Assembly (NCBI GenBank): GCA_003612285.1
Contig: RAYE01000025.1
Coordinates: 1-64,000, forward strand
DNA: 64,000 nucleotides
Reading direction: 5' to 3'
Source of the DNA: a bacterium D16-51
GTDB taxonomy: Bacteria > Bacillota > Clostridia > Lachnospirales > Lachnospiraceae
The notes under the pieces are model-generated. The model did no database searches. It was not told the DNA's origin and saw only the letters and a list, made by a program, of their open reading frames with translations. The position numbers and the translations under genes are program-made. Position 1 is the stretch's first letter, and every line of letters begins with the position of its first letter. Below, piece after piece: positions 6,448 to 14,298 of the stretch.

Positions 6448-7531
6448 CTTCCCTCTGCTCCTTTCTTATGAATAGCTTGTTAAGGCTCTGCCGTAAACCG
6501 TAGCTGTCGCAATGTGACAGAATCCCACGATAGGAAGCTATGGAACGGTCAAGCCTTTGTTTGCTTTCCTCTCCCGCCCTTACCTTTTCAATCTGCTTTT
6601 TCAGATTCCGCTTGATTTTTACCGCCGTTTTCTTCTTTAATCTTCTGTGCGTGGCCCATATCCTGTAACCCACAAAATCAATGCCTGTGCTGCATGGACG
6701 TATTGCCGTTTTGCTGTTCAAGTCCAAGCGGAGGTTATCATCTAAGAAAACCCTTAACAGTTCCTTAACCTCTGCTAAATACTTTTTATCATGGTGCAAA
6801 ATAATAATATCGTCCATATACCGTATGTAATAGTGCAATCCTAACTCATGCTTTGCGTACTGGTCTACCTCATTCAGATAAATGTTTGCAAACATTTGAG
6901 ATGTAAGGTTTCCAATCGGCATACCCTTATTACATAATCTTTCCGTTACTTCTACTTCGTCCGGCTCTTTTCCGGGCGGTAATCCAAAATTCATGGATTC
7001 ACAATTTATGATTTTCTCTAACAAATCAAGCAACCGTGTATCCTTTATTCTTCTGCCCAAGATTTTTAATAAAATATCGTGGTCCACCCTGTAGAAATAT
7101 TTTGATATATCCATTTTCAGATAATAGTAGCGTTCCGGCTTCCTGTCTGTCTGCCGTAACCAGTACTGCAGTCTGTCCGCTGCCTTATGCGTTCCTTTTC
7201 CACGCCTACAGGCATAAGAATCAAAAATAAATGTATCCTCATACAACGGGAACAACTGGCGGTATATCGCCCATTGTACAATCCTGTCTTTAAACGGCAA
7301 CGACATAATCAGCCTTTTCTTAGGCTCATAAACATAAAACGTATGGTACTTGCCTACCGCATACGTTCCATAAATCAATTCATTCTGAATATTTATTAAA
7401 TGCTCTTCAAAGTTGCGGTTAAAAATCAATACATCATCACGGTATCTTTTCCCTTTCCTCGCTTCCTCCCAAGCCTTATATAAATTTTCAAAATCGTATA
7501 TCTTTTCGTAAATGTTCTTTATGCTCTTCAT
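6437..7531 (-). CDS. DGR reverse transcriptase
   Basis: 364 aa. RT motifs in order: D141 in LKMDISKYF, the DGR-specific motif PIGNLTSQ (about 205-212; group II intron RTs have QG...SP here), the catalytic YMDD box (238-241), then GIDFVGYRIW. There is no maturase or endonuclease domain, as usual for DGR RTs of 300-400 aa. It copies the template-repeat RNA into cDNA with errors at adenines, and the cDNA replaces the variable repeat of target genes. It sits 213 bp downstream of the template repeat, after Avd, in the classical order target-Avd-TR-RT. Confidence 0.95.
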   Translation of the reverse strand: MKSIKNIYEKIYDFENLYKAWEEARKGKRYRDDVLIFNRNFEEHLINIQNELIYGTYAVGKYHTFYVYEPKKRLIMSLPFKDRIVQWAIYRQLFPLYEDTFIFDSYACRRGKGTHKAADRLQYWLRQTDRKPERYYYLKMDISKYFYRVDHDILLKILGRRIKDTRLLDLLEKIINCESMNFGLPPGKEPDEVEVTERLCNKGMPIGNLTSQMFANIYLNEVDQYAKHELGLHYYIRYMDDIIILHHDKKYLAEVKELLRVFLDDNLRLDLNSKTAIRPCSTGIDFVGYRIWATHRRLKKKTAVKIKRNLKKQIEKVRAGEESKQRLDRSIASYRGILSHCDSYGLRQSLNKLFIRKEQREDVH

Positions 7532-7857
7532 TTCTGATACCTCATTAAAAAAGTGCCGTACAAACCTACTAAGTTTTTAACCCTTTCGGACGTGACAAAT
7601 ATAAATCTTTTCGGCTTACGCTTACTAACTGTCTTTACGGCAATACAATATTTTTCCTGTGTACAGGAATGGAAAATAACCCCTTTAACCCTGTTTGTAC
7701 TGTCCTTACAATCGTAATCATAAGGCTTCTTGACATAGGGGTAGAGCGGAGCGGAAACCAATGTTGTCGTTGGAGTTGGAGCGGGGGTTATTCAAGTTAA
7801 GAGCGGACGCACCCGAATTGGACGTATTGTTGAACGCCGACCCCCGGATAGGCAACC
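7532..7857 (-). ncRNA. DGR template RNA (template repeat plus 3' spacer)
   Basis: The minus strand from the TR start (7857) to the RT start holds the 113-nt template and a 213-nt spacer. In the Bordetella phage DGR the equivalent spacer is needed to prime cDNA synthesis with RT and Avd. An open frame spans the spacer (7528-7761), but its N-terminal part is read from the TR and I see no SD, so I treat the region as RNA. Confidence 0.75.
7745..7857 (-). repeat. DGR template repeat (TR), 113 bp
   Basis: Read in the target frame it gives WLPIRGSAFNNTSNSGAS... with many AAC (Asn) codons, typical of a TR because adenines mutate. It aligns without gaps to 8411-8523 (9 differences) and 46435-46547 (13 differences). 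Every difference is at a T on the plus strand, that is, at a template adenine. The invariant 3' end on the coding strand is CCGCTCCGCT, the shared initiation segment. Confidence 0.95.
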
Positions 7858-7890
7858 ACCGTAAATTAGTGATTATTTCCCAATGTATTT

Positions 7891-8316
7891 TTATTTCTGC
7901 TTTTCCCTGCTGTTTACCCAAGCCATATAACCGCCAATCATACGACCGATTTCATCTACCTTTCTAATCCATACTTCCCATGAATGGAAGTCTAAACAAG
8001 GCTTTTGTTTCGGGTATAAGTCCGGGTCCTTTGCAAGCCTTAGCAGATTTCTTAATACATCAACTTCAATATCTAAATCCTGTAAGGTTGTTTTCTTATA
8101 GTATTTCTTTTCAAGCCTAACCGCCATTTCCAACATGGTATACATTGTCTTTCTTATATCCCCCGCCAACACATACCTTTCTGTTTTCGGAAAATCCTTT
8201 AATTTTGGATTTCCGTACATTATCATTTCATAGATTTTTTCTTTTATCTGAAAAATATCGTTTCCGTTTTGTTTCTTTCCCTCCTGTACGCCCTTTGCTT
8301 CCTGCAACTCTTCCAT
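7891..8316 (-). CDS. avd: DGR accessory variability determinant (Avd)
   Basis: 141 aa, all helical, with KTERYVLAGDIRKTMY, a heptad-rich stretch through LRNLLRLAKD and the closing WEVWIRKVDEIGRMIGGYM. This is the four-helix-bundle fold of Avd, which forms a basic pentamer that binds RT and the template RNA. It lies between target and TR as in other DGRs. The start is chosen as the first ATG of the frame. Confidence 0.9.
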   Translation of the reverse strand: MEELQEAKGVQEGKKQNGNDIFQIKEKIYEMIMYGNPKLKDFPKTERYVLAGDIRKTMYTMLEMAVRLEKKYYKKTTLQDLDIEVDVLRNLLRLAKDPDLYPKQKPCLDFHSWEVWIRKVDEIGRMIGGYMAWVNSREKQK

Positions 8317-8350
8317 ATCTCTCCCTGTCTACTGATTAGTATTTTGCTAC

Positions 8351-8376
8351 AAAGGGTGCGCTACCGCGCACCCTTT
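8351..8376 (-). promoter_or_regulatory. DGR target hairpin after VR1
   Basis: The 11-bp stem AAAGGGTGCGC/GCGCACCCTTT encloses TACC (GGTA on the coding strand). It starts 34 bp past VR1 and just after the target stop codon. A GC-rich hairpin with a 4-base loop at this place is needed for homing in the Bordetella phage system; GGTA fits a GRNA loop. The second target carries the same loop. Confidence 0.8.
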
Positions 8377-8395
8377 CAGTTATCCAGTTATCAGT

Positions 8396-9442
8396 TTACA
8401 GTTCGCAAAAAGCGGAGCGGAAACCAATGTTGTCGTAGGAGTTGGAGCGGGGGGAATTCAAGAAAAGAGCGGACGCACCCGAACCGGACGTATTGCAGAA
8501 CGCCGACCCCCGGATAGGCAACCTTTCGCCGTTGTTCCTCGCCCAAAAATGGTCATTGCCATAGTTTGCCCCCGAATCCGGGAATAACCCCAACGCTACC
8601 AAAAGTTTAGGTATGCTTACCCCACTTGCTGCTGCAAGATTCTTAAATATGCAGTTTGTGTCGTTACTGTCCGTGGTCTGTGTCGTTACTGTCGTGCTGA
8701 TTTTCGGCGTTGCGTCACTTGCGCTTGTACGGTCAATCTTTAAAGTGCCTGCCGTTCCCGGCTCTACCAAATTGCCGTTTGGCATGATTGCTTTCCAAAG
8801 GGTACTTGCTGCCGACATATCGCAATCAATTTTCATGCTGTTTCCATAAGGTATAATCTGTATTTCCCCATTCATAAGCCTTAAACCGCCGGTCCATTCC
8901 CATACATTGCCGTTAAGGTCTGCTATGCCTGATGTATCGTGGTTATGATACCATGTAGGTTCTCCGCTGCCTGTCAGCGTCCTTTGTGTTTCGCCCTGTG
9001 GTTGTATCCCGTGTTCGTATGCGTGGTAATAATCCTTGCCGTAATTTGTATTGCCGTGCGGTACGGTCCCCATTTTCTGCGATAACAGATTAAGCACCGC
9101 AAAAATGCCTGTCTGATTCAAATGCCAACCGTTGCCCTTTTTTCTGCAAGCTGCTAATGCTGCGTCAAAAGTGATATAGTTTTTAGGCAGCTTCATAGCT
9201 AAAGAATAAGCACGGTCATTCTCTACAATGTTAGGAAACTTTGATACCCAAATTGTGCTTTTCTCATTCCCCTCCACGATAAAAAACGGCAATACCTCAC
9301 TTGTACCGCCTGTGATAATGTCCGCATAGGTCATTTTAGGAACGCCCACCATAATAGACGGCATACCTATATCATCATAGATAACCTTGTTTCCTGCGCC
9401 CATCTGTGCTACTGCACCCTGTAAATCATCAAAATTTGCCAT
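8396..9442 (-). CDS. DGR target protein 1: C-type-lectin-fold/FGE-like tail adhesin
   Basis: 348 aa. It has an N-terminal association region (about 1-95) and then the formylglycine-generating-enzyme-like C-type lectin fold: GWHLNQTG, MPHGNT-like VPHGNTNYGKDYYH and DLNGNVWEW. The variable repeat encodes residues 307-344 (ends GFRSAF), placing diversified side chains on the binding face. It is the last structural gene after the tail module and directly before Avd, so it is probably the receptor-binding tip. VR1 differs from the TR at nine adenines, e.g. Asn to Cys, Gly, Phe, Ser and Tyr. Confidence 0.92.
   Translation of the reverse strand: MANFDDLQGAVAQMGAGNKVIYDDIGMPSIMVGVPKMTYADIITGGTSEVLPFFIVEGNEKSTIWVSKFPNIVENDRAYSLAMKLPKNYITFDAALAACRKKGNGWHLNQTGIFAVLNLLSQKMGTVPHGNTNYGKDYYHAYEHGIQPQGETQRTLTGSGEPTWYHNHDTSGIADLNGNVWEWTGGLRLMNGEIQIIPYGNSMKIDCDMSAASTLWKAIMPNGNLVEPGTAGTLKIDRTSASDATPKISTTVTTQTTDSNDTNCIFKNLAAASGVSIPKLLVALGLFPDSGANYGNDHFWARNNGERLPIRGSAFCNTSGSGASALFLNSPRSNSYDNIGFRSAFCEL
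8411..8523 (-). repeat. DGR variable repeat 1 (VR1)
   Basis: 113 bp, 104 identical to the TR. The nine differences are all at TR adenines. The 3' side is CCGCTCCGCTTTTT in place of the TR's CCGCTCCGCTCTAC, marking the IMH/IMH* switch. Confidence 0.95.
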
Positions 9443-9475
9443 TGTGTATTATCCTCCTTAAATTTAATCAGCTTC

Positions 9476-9826
9476 TTAAATCAACGCCCATAATGTCAAT
9501 GTGCATTTCTTCATATCGAACGGCAACGGCACACGCTCTTTAATCGGTTTTCCGTCCTCGTCCTCTTCTCCTGTGTCTACCTCTTCATACTGCCTTGCCG
9601 GGATAGTTACCTGTGCCACATATTCCCTTGCTTCGGTATTTACGCCTACCGTCAAGCCGTCTGCCGTATCCTTGCACACATCAAGCGTAACCTCATAATC
9701 ACGCTCCCGGCTTTTGCAATTTACCATAAGTTCATCATCACCGAAAATAATCTTTGTGCCGGATACCTCATAAGGGATTTTCTCCCCCTCGTTCTTTTCT
9801 ACTACAATAATCTTTGCTGCTGCCAT
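9476..9826 (-). CDS. hypothetical phage tail-module protein, 116 aa
   Basis: Mostly beta-type, with an acidic loop (EEVDTGEEDEDGK). Starts at an ATG following GGAGGTAACAG, overlapping the previous stop. It lies between putative fibre genes and the DGR target, where fibre chaperones or small baseplate decorations are often found. No family recognised. Confidence 0.6.
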   Translation of the reverse strand: MAAAKIIVVEKNEGEKIPYEVSGTKIIFGDDELMVNCKSRERDYEVTLDVCKDTADGLTVGVNTEAREYVAQVTIPARQYEEVDTGEEDEDGKPIKERVPLPFDMKKCTLTLWALI

Positions 9827-10002
9827 TATCTGTTACCTCCCATTCTCTGTAACTGGCGGTATGCTTCCTGTGAACGTACCGCAATGTGTTCTGCTGCTTC
9901 CCTCTGATTGGCACTTGCCGACCCATTTAATCCATAAGCCTTTAATACTGCTGCCGTCTGTGCCTTTCTTTCGTCACTCTTGATAATTACATTTGCTGCC
10001 AT
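9826..10002 (-). CDS. hypothetical small helical protein, 58 aa
   Basis: Starts at the ATG at 10002 (GGGAGG upstream), overlapping the previous stop codon. It has a short strand, then two amphipathic helices rich in A, E and Q, ending QLQRMGGNR. It could be a tail-fibre assembly factor or a minor tail component. Not recognised. Confidence 0.55.
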   Translation of the reverse strand: MAANVIIKSDERKAQTAAVLKAYGLNGSASANQREAAEHIAVRSQEAYRQLQRMGGNR

Positions 10003-10496
10003 TATGCGTAACCTCCCTGTACTGTGCATTTCACGGATACACTTTTAGCGGCCCCGGTATACTCAATCTTGAATCCGTTTAGCTGCTTGTCAGTTATCTT
10101 GATTTCCCCGACACCGCCCGCCCCGTCTGCGTCTGCTTCCACATTTACGGTATAATCCAAATTGCCCCGTGGCGTTTTAAGTGCTACCGTCTTTTTTGAG
10201 TTGTTAAATGGGTATTCTTTCGTGTTGGTTAGGGTTGTTTCTATAATTTCCCCCTGTAACCCCTTGATACGGCTTTCTGCCATTTTAACTTTTAACAAGG
10301 CTAATCCGGCAACTTCCCCGCTTGCAAATACCCTTTGTTCCAAATCATTGAAATTTTCCGCATTTTGTGGCGTACCCTCTTGTATTACCTCGCCCTCCAC
10401 GGCTTCATGCGTAATTGTTCCGTCCGCATTGTTTACCTCTTTGTAACGGTTAGAAAACTGCGTTACATGGTCTTTCCAAATCTTGAATAATCCCAC
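10002..10496 (-). CDS. putative tail-fibre or baseplate-associated protein, 164 aa
   Basis: N-terminal IWKDHVTQFSNRY..ADGTITH..GEVIQEGTPQNAENFNDLE resembles the start of phage fibre or appendage proteins that describe a position and content list. The C-terminal half is beta-rich (NSKKTVALKTPRGNLDYTV). It follows the gpI-like gene and precedes the DGR adhesin, the usual place for fibres. Function inferred from place and composition. Confidence 0.6.
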   Translation of the reverse strand: MGLFKIWKDHVTQFSNRYKEVNNADGTITHEAVEGEVIQEGTPQNAENFNDLEQRVFASGEVAGLALLKVKMAESRIKGLQGEIIETTLTNTKEYPFNNSKKTVALKTPRGNLDYTVNVEADADGAGGVGEIKITDKQLNGFKIEYTGAAKSVSVKCTVQGGYA

Positions 10497-10500
10497 TGTG

Positions 10501-10806
10501 CTATTCCTCCTTAAAATTAAAGCTAAAGCGGTACAACACGCCCTGTTGTACGCCTTTTAGGTTGATTGCTTCGGTCTTTTCTGCCCACAACTGATTAGTA
10601 ATATCATACAACTGTATTTTTGTAATCGTTGTGGACCCCGACACTTGCGGGGTTATGGAAATACTAAGTGCTACCCTGCCGTCTTTCAGACGTTCCCGGC
10701 TTTCAATTTTCGCCTTGTGCAACACGCCCCCATACTCGACCTTAGCATAAGCAATGTGTGTTTCAATAAACTCCTTGAAACTCTCAAAGGCTCTTTCTGT
10801 CAGCAT
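10501..10806 (-). CDS. phage tail-tip hypothetical protein, 101 aa
   Basis: A helical start (FESFKEFIETHIAYAKVEY) is followed by a small beta sandwich (GRVALSISITPQ..TITKIQLYD). It sits between the tail protein I gene and the fibre-like gene. Probably a structural tail-tip component. Not matched to a named family. Confidence 0.55.
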   Translation of the reverse strand: MLTERAFESFKEFIETHIAYAKVEYGGVLHKAKIESRERLKDGRVALSISITPQVSGSTTITKIQLYDITNQLWAEKTEAINLKGVQQGVLYRFSFNFKEE

Positions 10807-10832
10807 TTTCTTTCTCCTTTACTTTTTATTTG

Positions 10833-12041
10833 CTATAACCGATTTCTACCGCAACGCTTAACCTCGTATTGGTAACTTTCGGTATCTGCCGTTGTTGCCA
10901 TTCCCTTATCAGATATTCCGGGTTTTGTGTTTGTGTAAGGTTCTGTGCCTGCCGTTTCCTTTCCTGTCGTTCCTGTTATGTACCTGTACTCCTCAAACTC
11001 TGTATCTGCTACCGTTTCTATATCCCCTCTTCCATGTACGATATTTCTTTTTGGCTTTGTTCCGGCAATAGTGCTTTCAAATGTATAGGCTTCTGTATCC
11101 GTTTCCCCGACTGCTGCCACTTCCCCAAATTCAGCCTTTATATTCCTGTCCGGCTTCGTTCCTGTCAAATCAGAATCATACTTTGCTGCGTCCGCTGCTG
11201 CCTGTGCTACCACCGTTTCAACTGCTGCCCCTCCTGCGGTATCCCTGTAAGGTTCTGTGCCTGTCTTTTGTTTCCCTGTCCGACTGTGGATATATTTATA
11301 ACCCATTGTGTCCGAATCGGTCACAATATCGCTATCCTTTGTTGCAAACGTGATATTTCTGTAAGGTCTTGTACCTGTCGGCACGGATTCCGCAATATAT
11401 CCCGCTGCCTGTGTCACTATGTCGATAACGGCATTTAATACAACCCCCTCTGTATTCCTGTGCGGGTATGTTCCTGCCCTTAGCTGCCCTGTCATTGGCG
11501 TTTGGAATAAAAAATACTCCGTCTGTGGCATGATGATAATGCACATGGAGCATTGATAATATAAGCCGTCCAAGTGTGCGGTCAGCCGTTTGTATATGTC
11601 AACGGTGCTTACAATTTCGTCATAATCCACCGCAACCCTTGAATTTGTCGTATCAAGCACTATGCGGAAATGAAAAGGACGCCCGTTATAGTCGTACCAC
11701 TCTTCTATCTCGCTTTGTGGATGCAAGCCACCTAACGCCCTTTCGGTTGCCCCTGTCGTGCCTAATTTCTGATGTACCCTTATGCTATCCCGGATAATCG
11801 CCCTTTTTGCTTCTATCGGATAATCATAATCGTACCAGTCAACGTGCAAGTCATACGCCAACACGTCAAGCCATGTTTCCGATAACTCTTCTATGTTGGC
11901 GTATATAATATTTTTCTTTGTTTCGTGTGCGGTTATATGTAATTCCTCTGCTATAATCTGCCCTAAAGCAAGCATTGATTTATCTTTTTTCAATGCCGGG
12001 GGGAATTTTGTCATAAAATCAGCGTCTTTAATTTTATTCAT
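10833..12041 (-). CDS. phage tail protein I (P2 gpI-like) with C-terminal repeats
   Basis: 402 aa from the ATG at 12041, which overlaps the baseplate J stop (ATGAATAA). Residues 1 to about 180 match the P2 gpI family that links baseplate and fibres (ETWLDVLAYDLHVDWYDYDYPIEAKRAIIRDS). The remaining half is six imperfect repeats of about 35-40 residues built on GT.P.RN and an acidic D(T/S)..Y patch. These probably form an elongated fibre or a fibre-attachment arm. It carries dispersed-motif copy 3 (VTDSDT) in one repeat. Confidence 0.82.
   Translation of the reverse strand: MNKIKDADFMTKFPPALKKDKSMLALGQIIAEELHITAHETKKNIIYANIEELSETWLDVLAYDLHVDWYDYDYPIEAKRAIIRDSIRVHQKLGTTGATERALGGLHPQSEIEEWYDYNGRPFHFRIVLDTTNSRVAVDYDEIVSTVDIYKRLTAHLDGLYYQCSMCIIIMPQTEYFLFQTPMTGQLRAGTYPHRNTEGVVLNAVIDIVTQAAGYIAESVPTGTRPYRNITFATKDSDIVTDSDTMGYKYIHSRTGKQKTGTEPYRDTAGGAAVETVVAQAAADAAKYDSDLTGTKPDRNIKAEFGEVAAVGETDTEAYTFESTIAGTKPKRNIVHGRGDIETVADTEFEEYRYITGTTGKETAGTEPYTNTKPGISDKGMATTADTESYQYEVKRCGRNRL
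11307..11325 (-). promoter_or_regulatory. dispersed near-palindromic site, copy 3 (coding)
   Basis: TGTGTCCGAATCGGTCACA inside the gpI-like gene, encoding VTDSDT. Confidence 0.6.
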
Positions 12042-13179
12042 CTTCCACACCCCCAAAGGTCACGCTTTCCTCCTTTACCACCGCCACGCTCCCTTTTGGT
12101 ATCTGCGTGAATACAGGGGCGGTTATTTCAACCCTTTTTATCCCCGATTCCATAAGCATAGCATTAAAATAGGACGGGTTAATATCCCGCCCCATTTTTG
12201 AGGTCTGCCATAATATGTAATTTTCCACCGCCAACGCCACCGCCTGTTTAATGTCGTTGGTGCTTAGTTCCTTTTCCTTTGATATGAAATATTTTATGTT
12301 TATGTCAAATTCTACCGTGTCGGGTGCTGCCACTAATACGGTATCCGTCATTGGTCTAATTTCGTCCCCGCTTAGATAATCCCGTACTTTGTCTATCAAT
12401 TCCTTATCCGGCAATTCCCCATTGTATAGCATAATCCTTATATCAGCTACTCCCGGCTGCGGACTCTCTGCCGATACGTCACTAATTTGTGCGGACACGC
12501 TTTTAGCATGATATATATAACTCCCCCTTGACCCCGCCGTTGTGTAGCTTTCTTCGCTTTCCCTCATGCGGTTATAATAGGCTGCGTCTTTTTCCGCTTC
12601 GCTGCCCCCTGCCGTTTCCGTAATGTTCATTACCTCATTGAAATACAGAAATTCATCTGATACAAGTTTGTCAACCTGTCCGGGTACAAACCCATTCCCG
12701 ATTTCCCCGGCTGTCGTGCATACCGCCGGAACGTCCGCATAATCGGCCCCGGCTTTAAATATGATATGCCCTACCGTGTCAAAGTTTATTGTGCCGTCTA
12801 CCGTTACCTCCATTGTGTCCGTTATGATAAAATCCTCTGTCAGCGTCTTTGTAAGATAAAACCTAAGCGTTGTTTTCGCTGCTTCCGGCTCTAATCTCGG
12901 TACATTATGGAATATCTCACTAAGGGAGTCCAAGTTCTTTCCCTCTGCATACCGTGGTAAATTCTGTTTTGCCGATTCATTTATCAAAACTCTTTCCTGT
13001 ATAATCACATCTGCAAGCCAAAGGATAAACGCCCTTACAGGGTCAGCCGGGTATATCTTCCTTTTTGTGATACTCTCATATCCGGCTATCAGCTTATTTA
13101 CAAGTGCTTCTGTATCTGTATCTACAAACTCAACCTCCGGCAAATTACTCGGTATATTCCTCGTTGTCGTATTCGTCAT
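12034..13179 (-). CDS. baseplate assembly protein J
   Basis: 381 aa of the P2 gpJ/Mu gp47 family: PADPVRAFILWLADVI..R near the start, GNGFVPGQVDKL in the centre, and SPQPGVADIRIMLYNG..PDKELIDKVRDYLS as the classic C-terminal block. It forms the wedge of the contractile-tail baseplate. It overlaps the W-like gene by 35 bp and the I gene by 8 bp, showing translational coupling. Confidence 0.9.
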   Translation of the reverse strand: MTNTTTRNIPSNLPEVEFVDTDTEALVNKLIAGYESITKRKIYPADPVRAFILWLADVIIQERVLINESAKQNLPRYAEGKNLDSLSEIFHNVPRLEPEAAKTTLRFYLTKTLTEDFIITDTMEVTVDGTINFDTVGHIIFKAGADYADVPAVCTTAGEIGNGFVPGQVDKLVSDEFLYFNEVMNITETAGGSEAEKDAAYYNRMRESEESYTTAGSRGSYIYHAKSVSAQISDVSAESPQPGVADIRIMLYNGELPDKELIDKVRDYLSGDEIRPMTDTVLVAAPDTVEFDINIKYFISKEKELSTNDIKQAVALAVENYILWQTSKMGRDINPSYFNAMLMESGIKRVEITAPVFTQIPKGSVAVVKEESVTFGGVEDE

Positions 13180-13486
13180 TGATTACCACCTCCACTATTG
13201 GTTTTAATACACCGCTTTCATAATCGGCTTTAAAGTCAATGTTTACGATTTCTGCCCTCGGTTCGTACTCTTCCGTTTTGTCGTAAATATCCGTTGTTGC
13301 CAATGCCTTAGCCGTTTCTATTGGCTTATCTATGTATTTCGGGTTTAATCCTAATTCCCTGTCAAGCGGTATGTCATATTCTGTTGAGGAATACAGGAAA
13401 TAAAGGTTTTGTATAACCTCTTCATACACCGTTGCGGGTGCAAGGTTTATTTCATTTTCCTTTGTTGTGTCTACTATGTAAGCCAT
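13145..13486 (-). CDS. baseplate wedge protein W/gp25
   Basis: 113 aa with the GPW/gp25 lysozyme-like wedge pattern: IQNLYFLYSSTEYDIPLDRELGL near the start and an EPR.EI...DF segment (YEPRAEIVNIDF). An acidic tail follows (EYDNEEYTE). It forms part of the baseplate inner ring. It precedes J as in P2-type order. Confidence 0.82.
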   Translation of the reverse strand: MAYIVDTTKENEINLAPATVYEEVIQNLYFLYSSTEYDIPLDRELGLNPKYIDKPIETAKALATTDIYDKTEEYEPRAEIVNIDFKADYESGVLKPIVEVVINDEYDNEEYTE

Positions 13487-13492
13487 ACCTCC

Positions 13493-13891
13493 CTACCTTT
13501 CCGGGTATTCCTGTAAGGAAATACTGCTTTTTGCTATCAGTAGGTTGCCTTTGTTGTCAAACCTTTCATAATCTTTTGAGTGCTGCGTTATTACCCATTT
13601 TGTGCCGTACTTCTTACCGCCGATAACCAAAGTAAGTATTTTCCCCTTTTTCCTGTATTTATCTATCTTATCCTGCATTGTCCGGGGATTGACCCCCAAA
13701 AAGGCAGACAGGTAAATAGTAAAACTGGCTGTGTCAATATCATTGTACTGAAACTCCAGTAACGGTTTTTTATTGTGGCGTGTGTGTTTTGCGTAATTCG
13801 TCTTGCTGTCAATCTTCAAACCCTCAAAGGTTTTTACTGTATTCTTTGATACAGAAAACACAATATCGCCTAATGTTCCAATCTTTGCCAT
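13493..13891 (-). CDS. phage tail protein U-like
   Basis: 132 aa, beginning IGTLGDIVFSVS as in the P2 gpU family, with FLGVNPRTM and a basic linker, then ISLQEYPER at the end. gpU-type proteins act at the tail tip or terminator of P2-like tails; in this gene order (between V and W) it belongs to the baseplate hub region. The stop abuts the next SD. Confidence 0.75.
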   Translation of the reverse strand: MAKIGTLGDIVFSVSKNTVKTFEGLKIDSKTNYAKHTRHNKKPLLEFQYNDIDTASFTIYLSAFLGVNPRTMQDKIDKYRKKGKILTLVIGGKKYGTKWVITQHSKDYERFDNKGNLLIAKSSISLQEYPER

Positions 13892-14298
13892 TAGATACCT
13901 CCGATAATAAAGCCGTCCCCCTCGCCCTCCGGCTTAAAGATACACAATACCCATTGCCCTATATACGGTATCCACGGATACACTTTTATAACCCTGTCTG
14001 CCGTGCCTTTCCATGTATGCAGAATATCCGGGTACTCTTCCTTGTACCGGTCCCCTATACCTAATTTCCTGTCGTACTGTGCGTAATCAGCTTCATAATT
14101 CCACTTTACCCCTGCGTCTTTCCATTCCATAACCATAAACGGCGTATTCTGCACTATCCGCAAATCCCCCGTTACAATGCCCTGTTCTTCTATCTTTACC
14201 CTTGCCGTCATTTTCTCTTTGTTTACGCTGCTTACAATGCCAATCCTTACTATGTCCTGCAGTTCCCTTATGTCGTTATCATCAAAATCCTTTATCAT
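13891..14298 (-). CDS. baseplate spike protein V-like
   Basis: 135 aa from the ATG at 14298 (GGAGGGG upstream), overlapping the D-like stop as ATGA. Early IVSSVNKEKMTARVKIEEQG looks like the OB-fold of P2 gpV/Mu gp45 spikes. The end PYIGQWVLCIFKPEGEGDGFIIGGI is the conserved OB strand where the spike helix would begin; that long helix is absent, so the spike is short. Confidence 0.75.
   Translation of the reverse strand: MIKDFDDNDIRELQDIVRIGIVSSVNKEKMTARVKIEEQGIVTGDLRIVQNTPFMVMEWKDAGVKWNYEADYAQYDRKLGIGDRYKEEYPDILHTWKGTADRVIKVYPWIPYIGQWVLCIFKPEGEGDGFIIGGI

Noticed and set aside
7528-7761. A 77-aa open frame across the DGR spacer RNA
   Set aside because: It begins inside the TR, has no ribosome site and lies where DGRs keep a functional RNA. 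Treated as RNA.
7718-7921. A frame reading through the TR as a protein
   Set aside because: It only reproduces the target frame of the template; no start signal and no separate function are needed.
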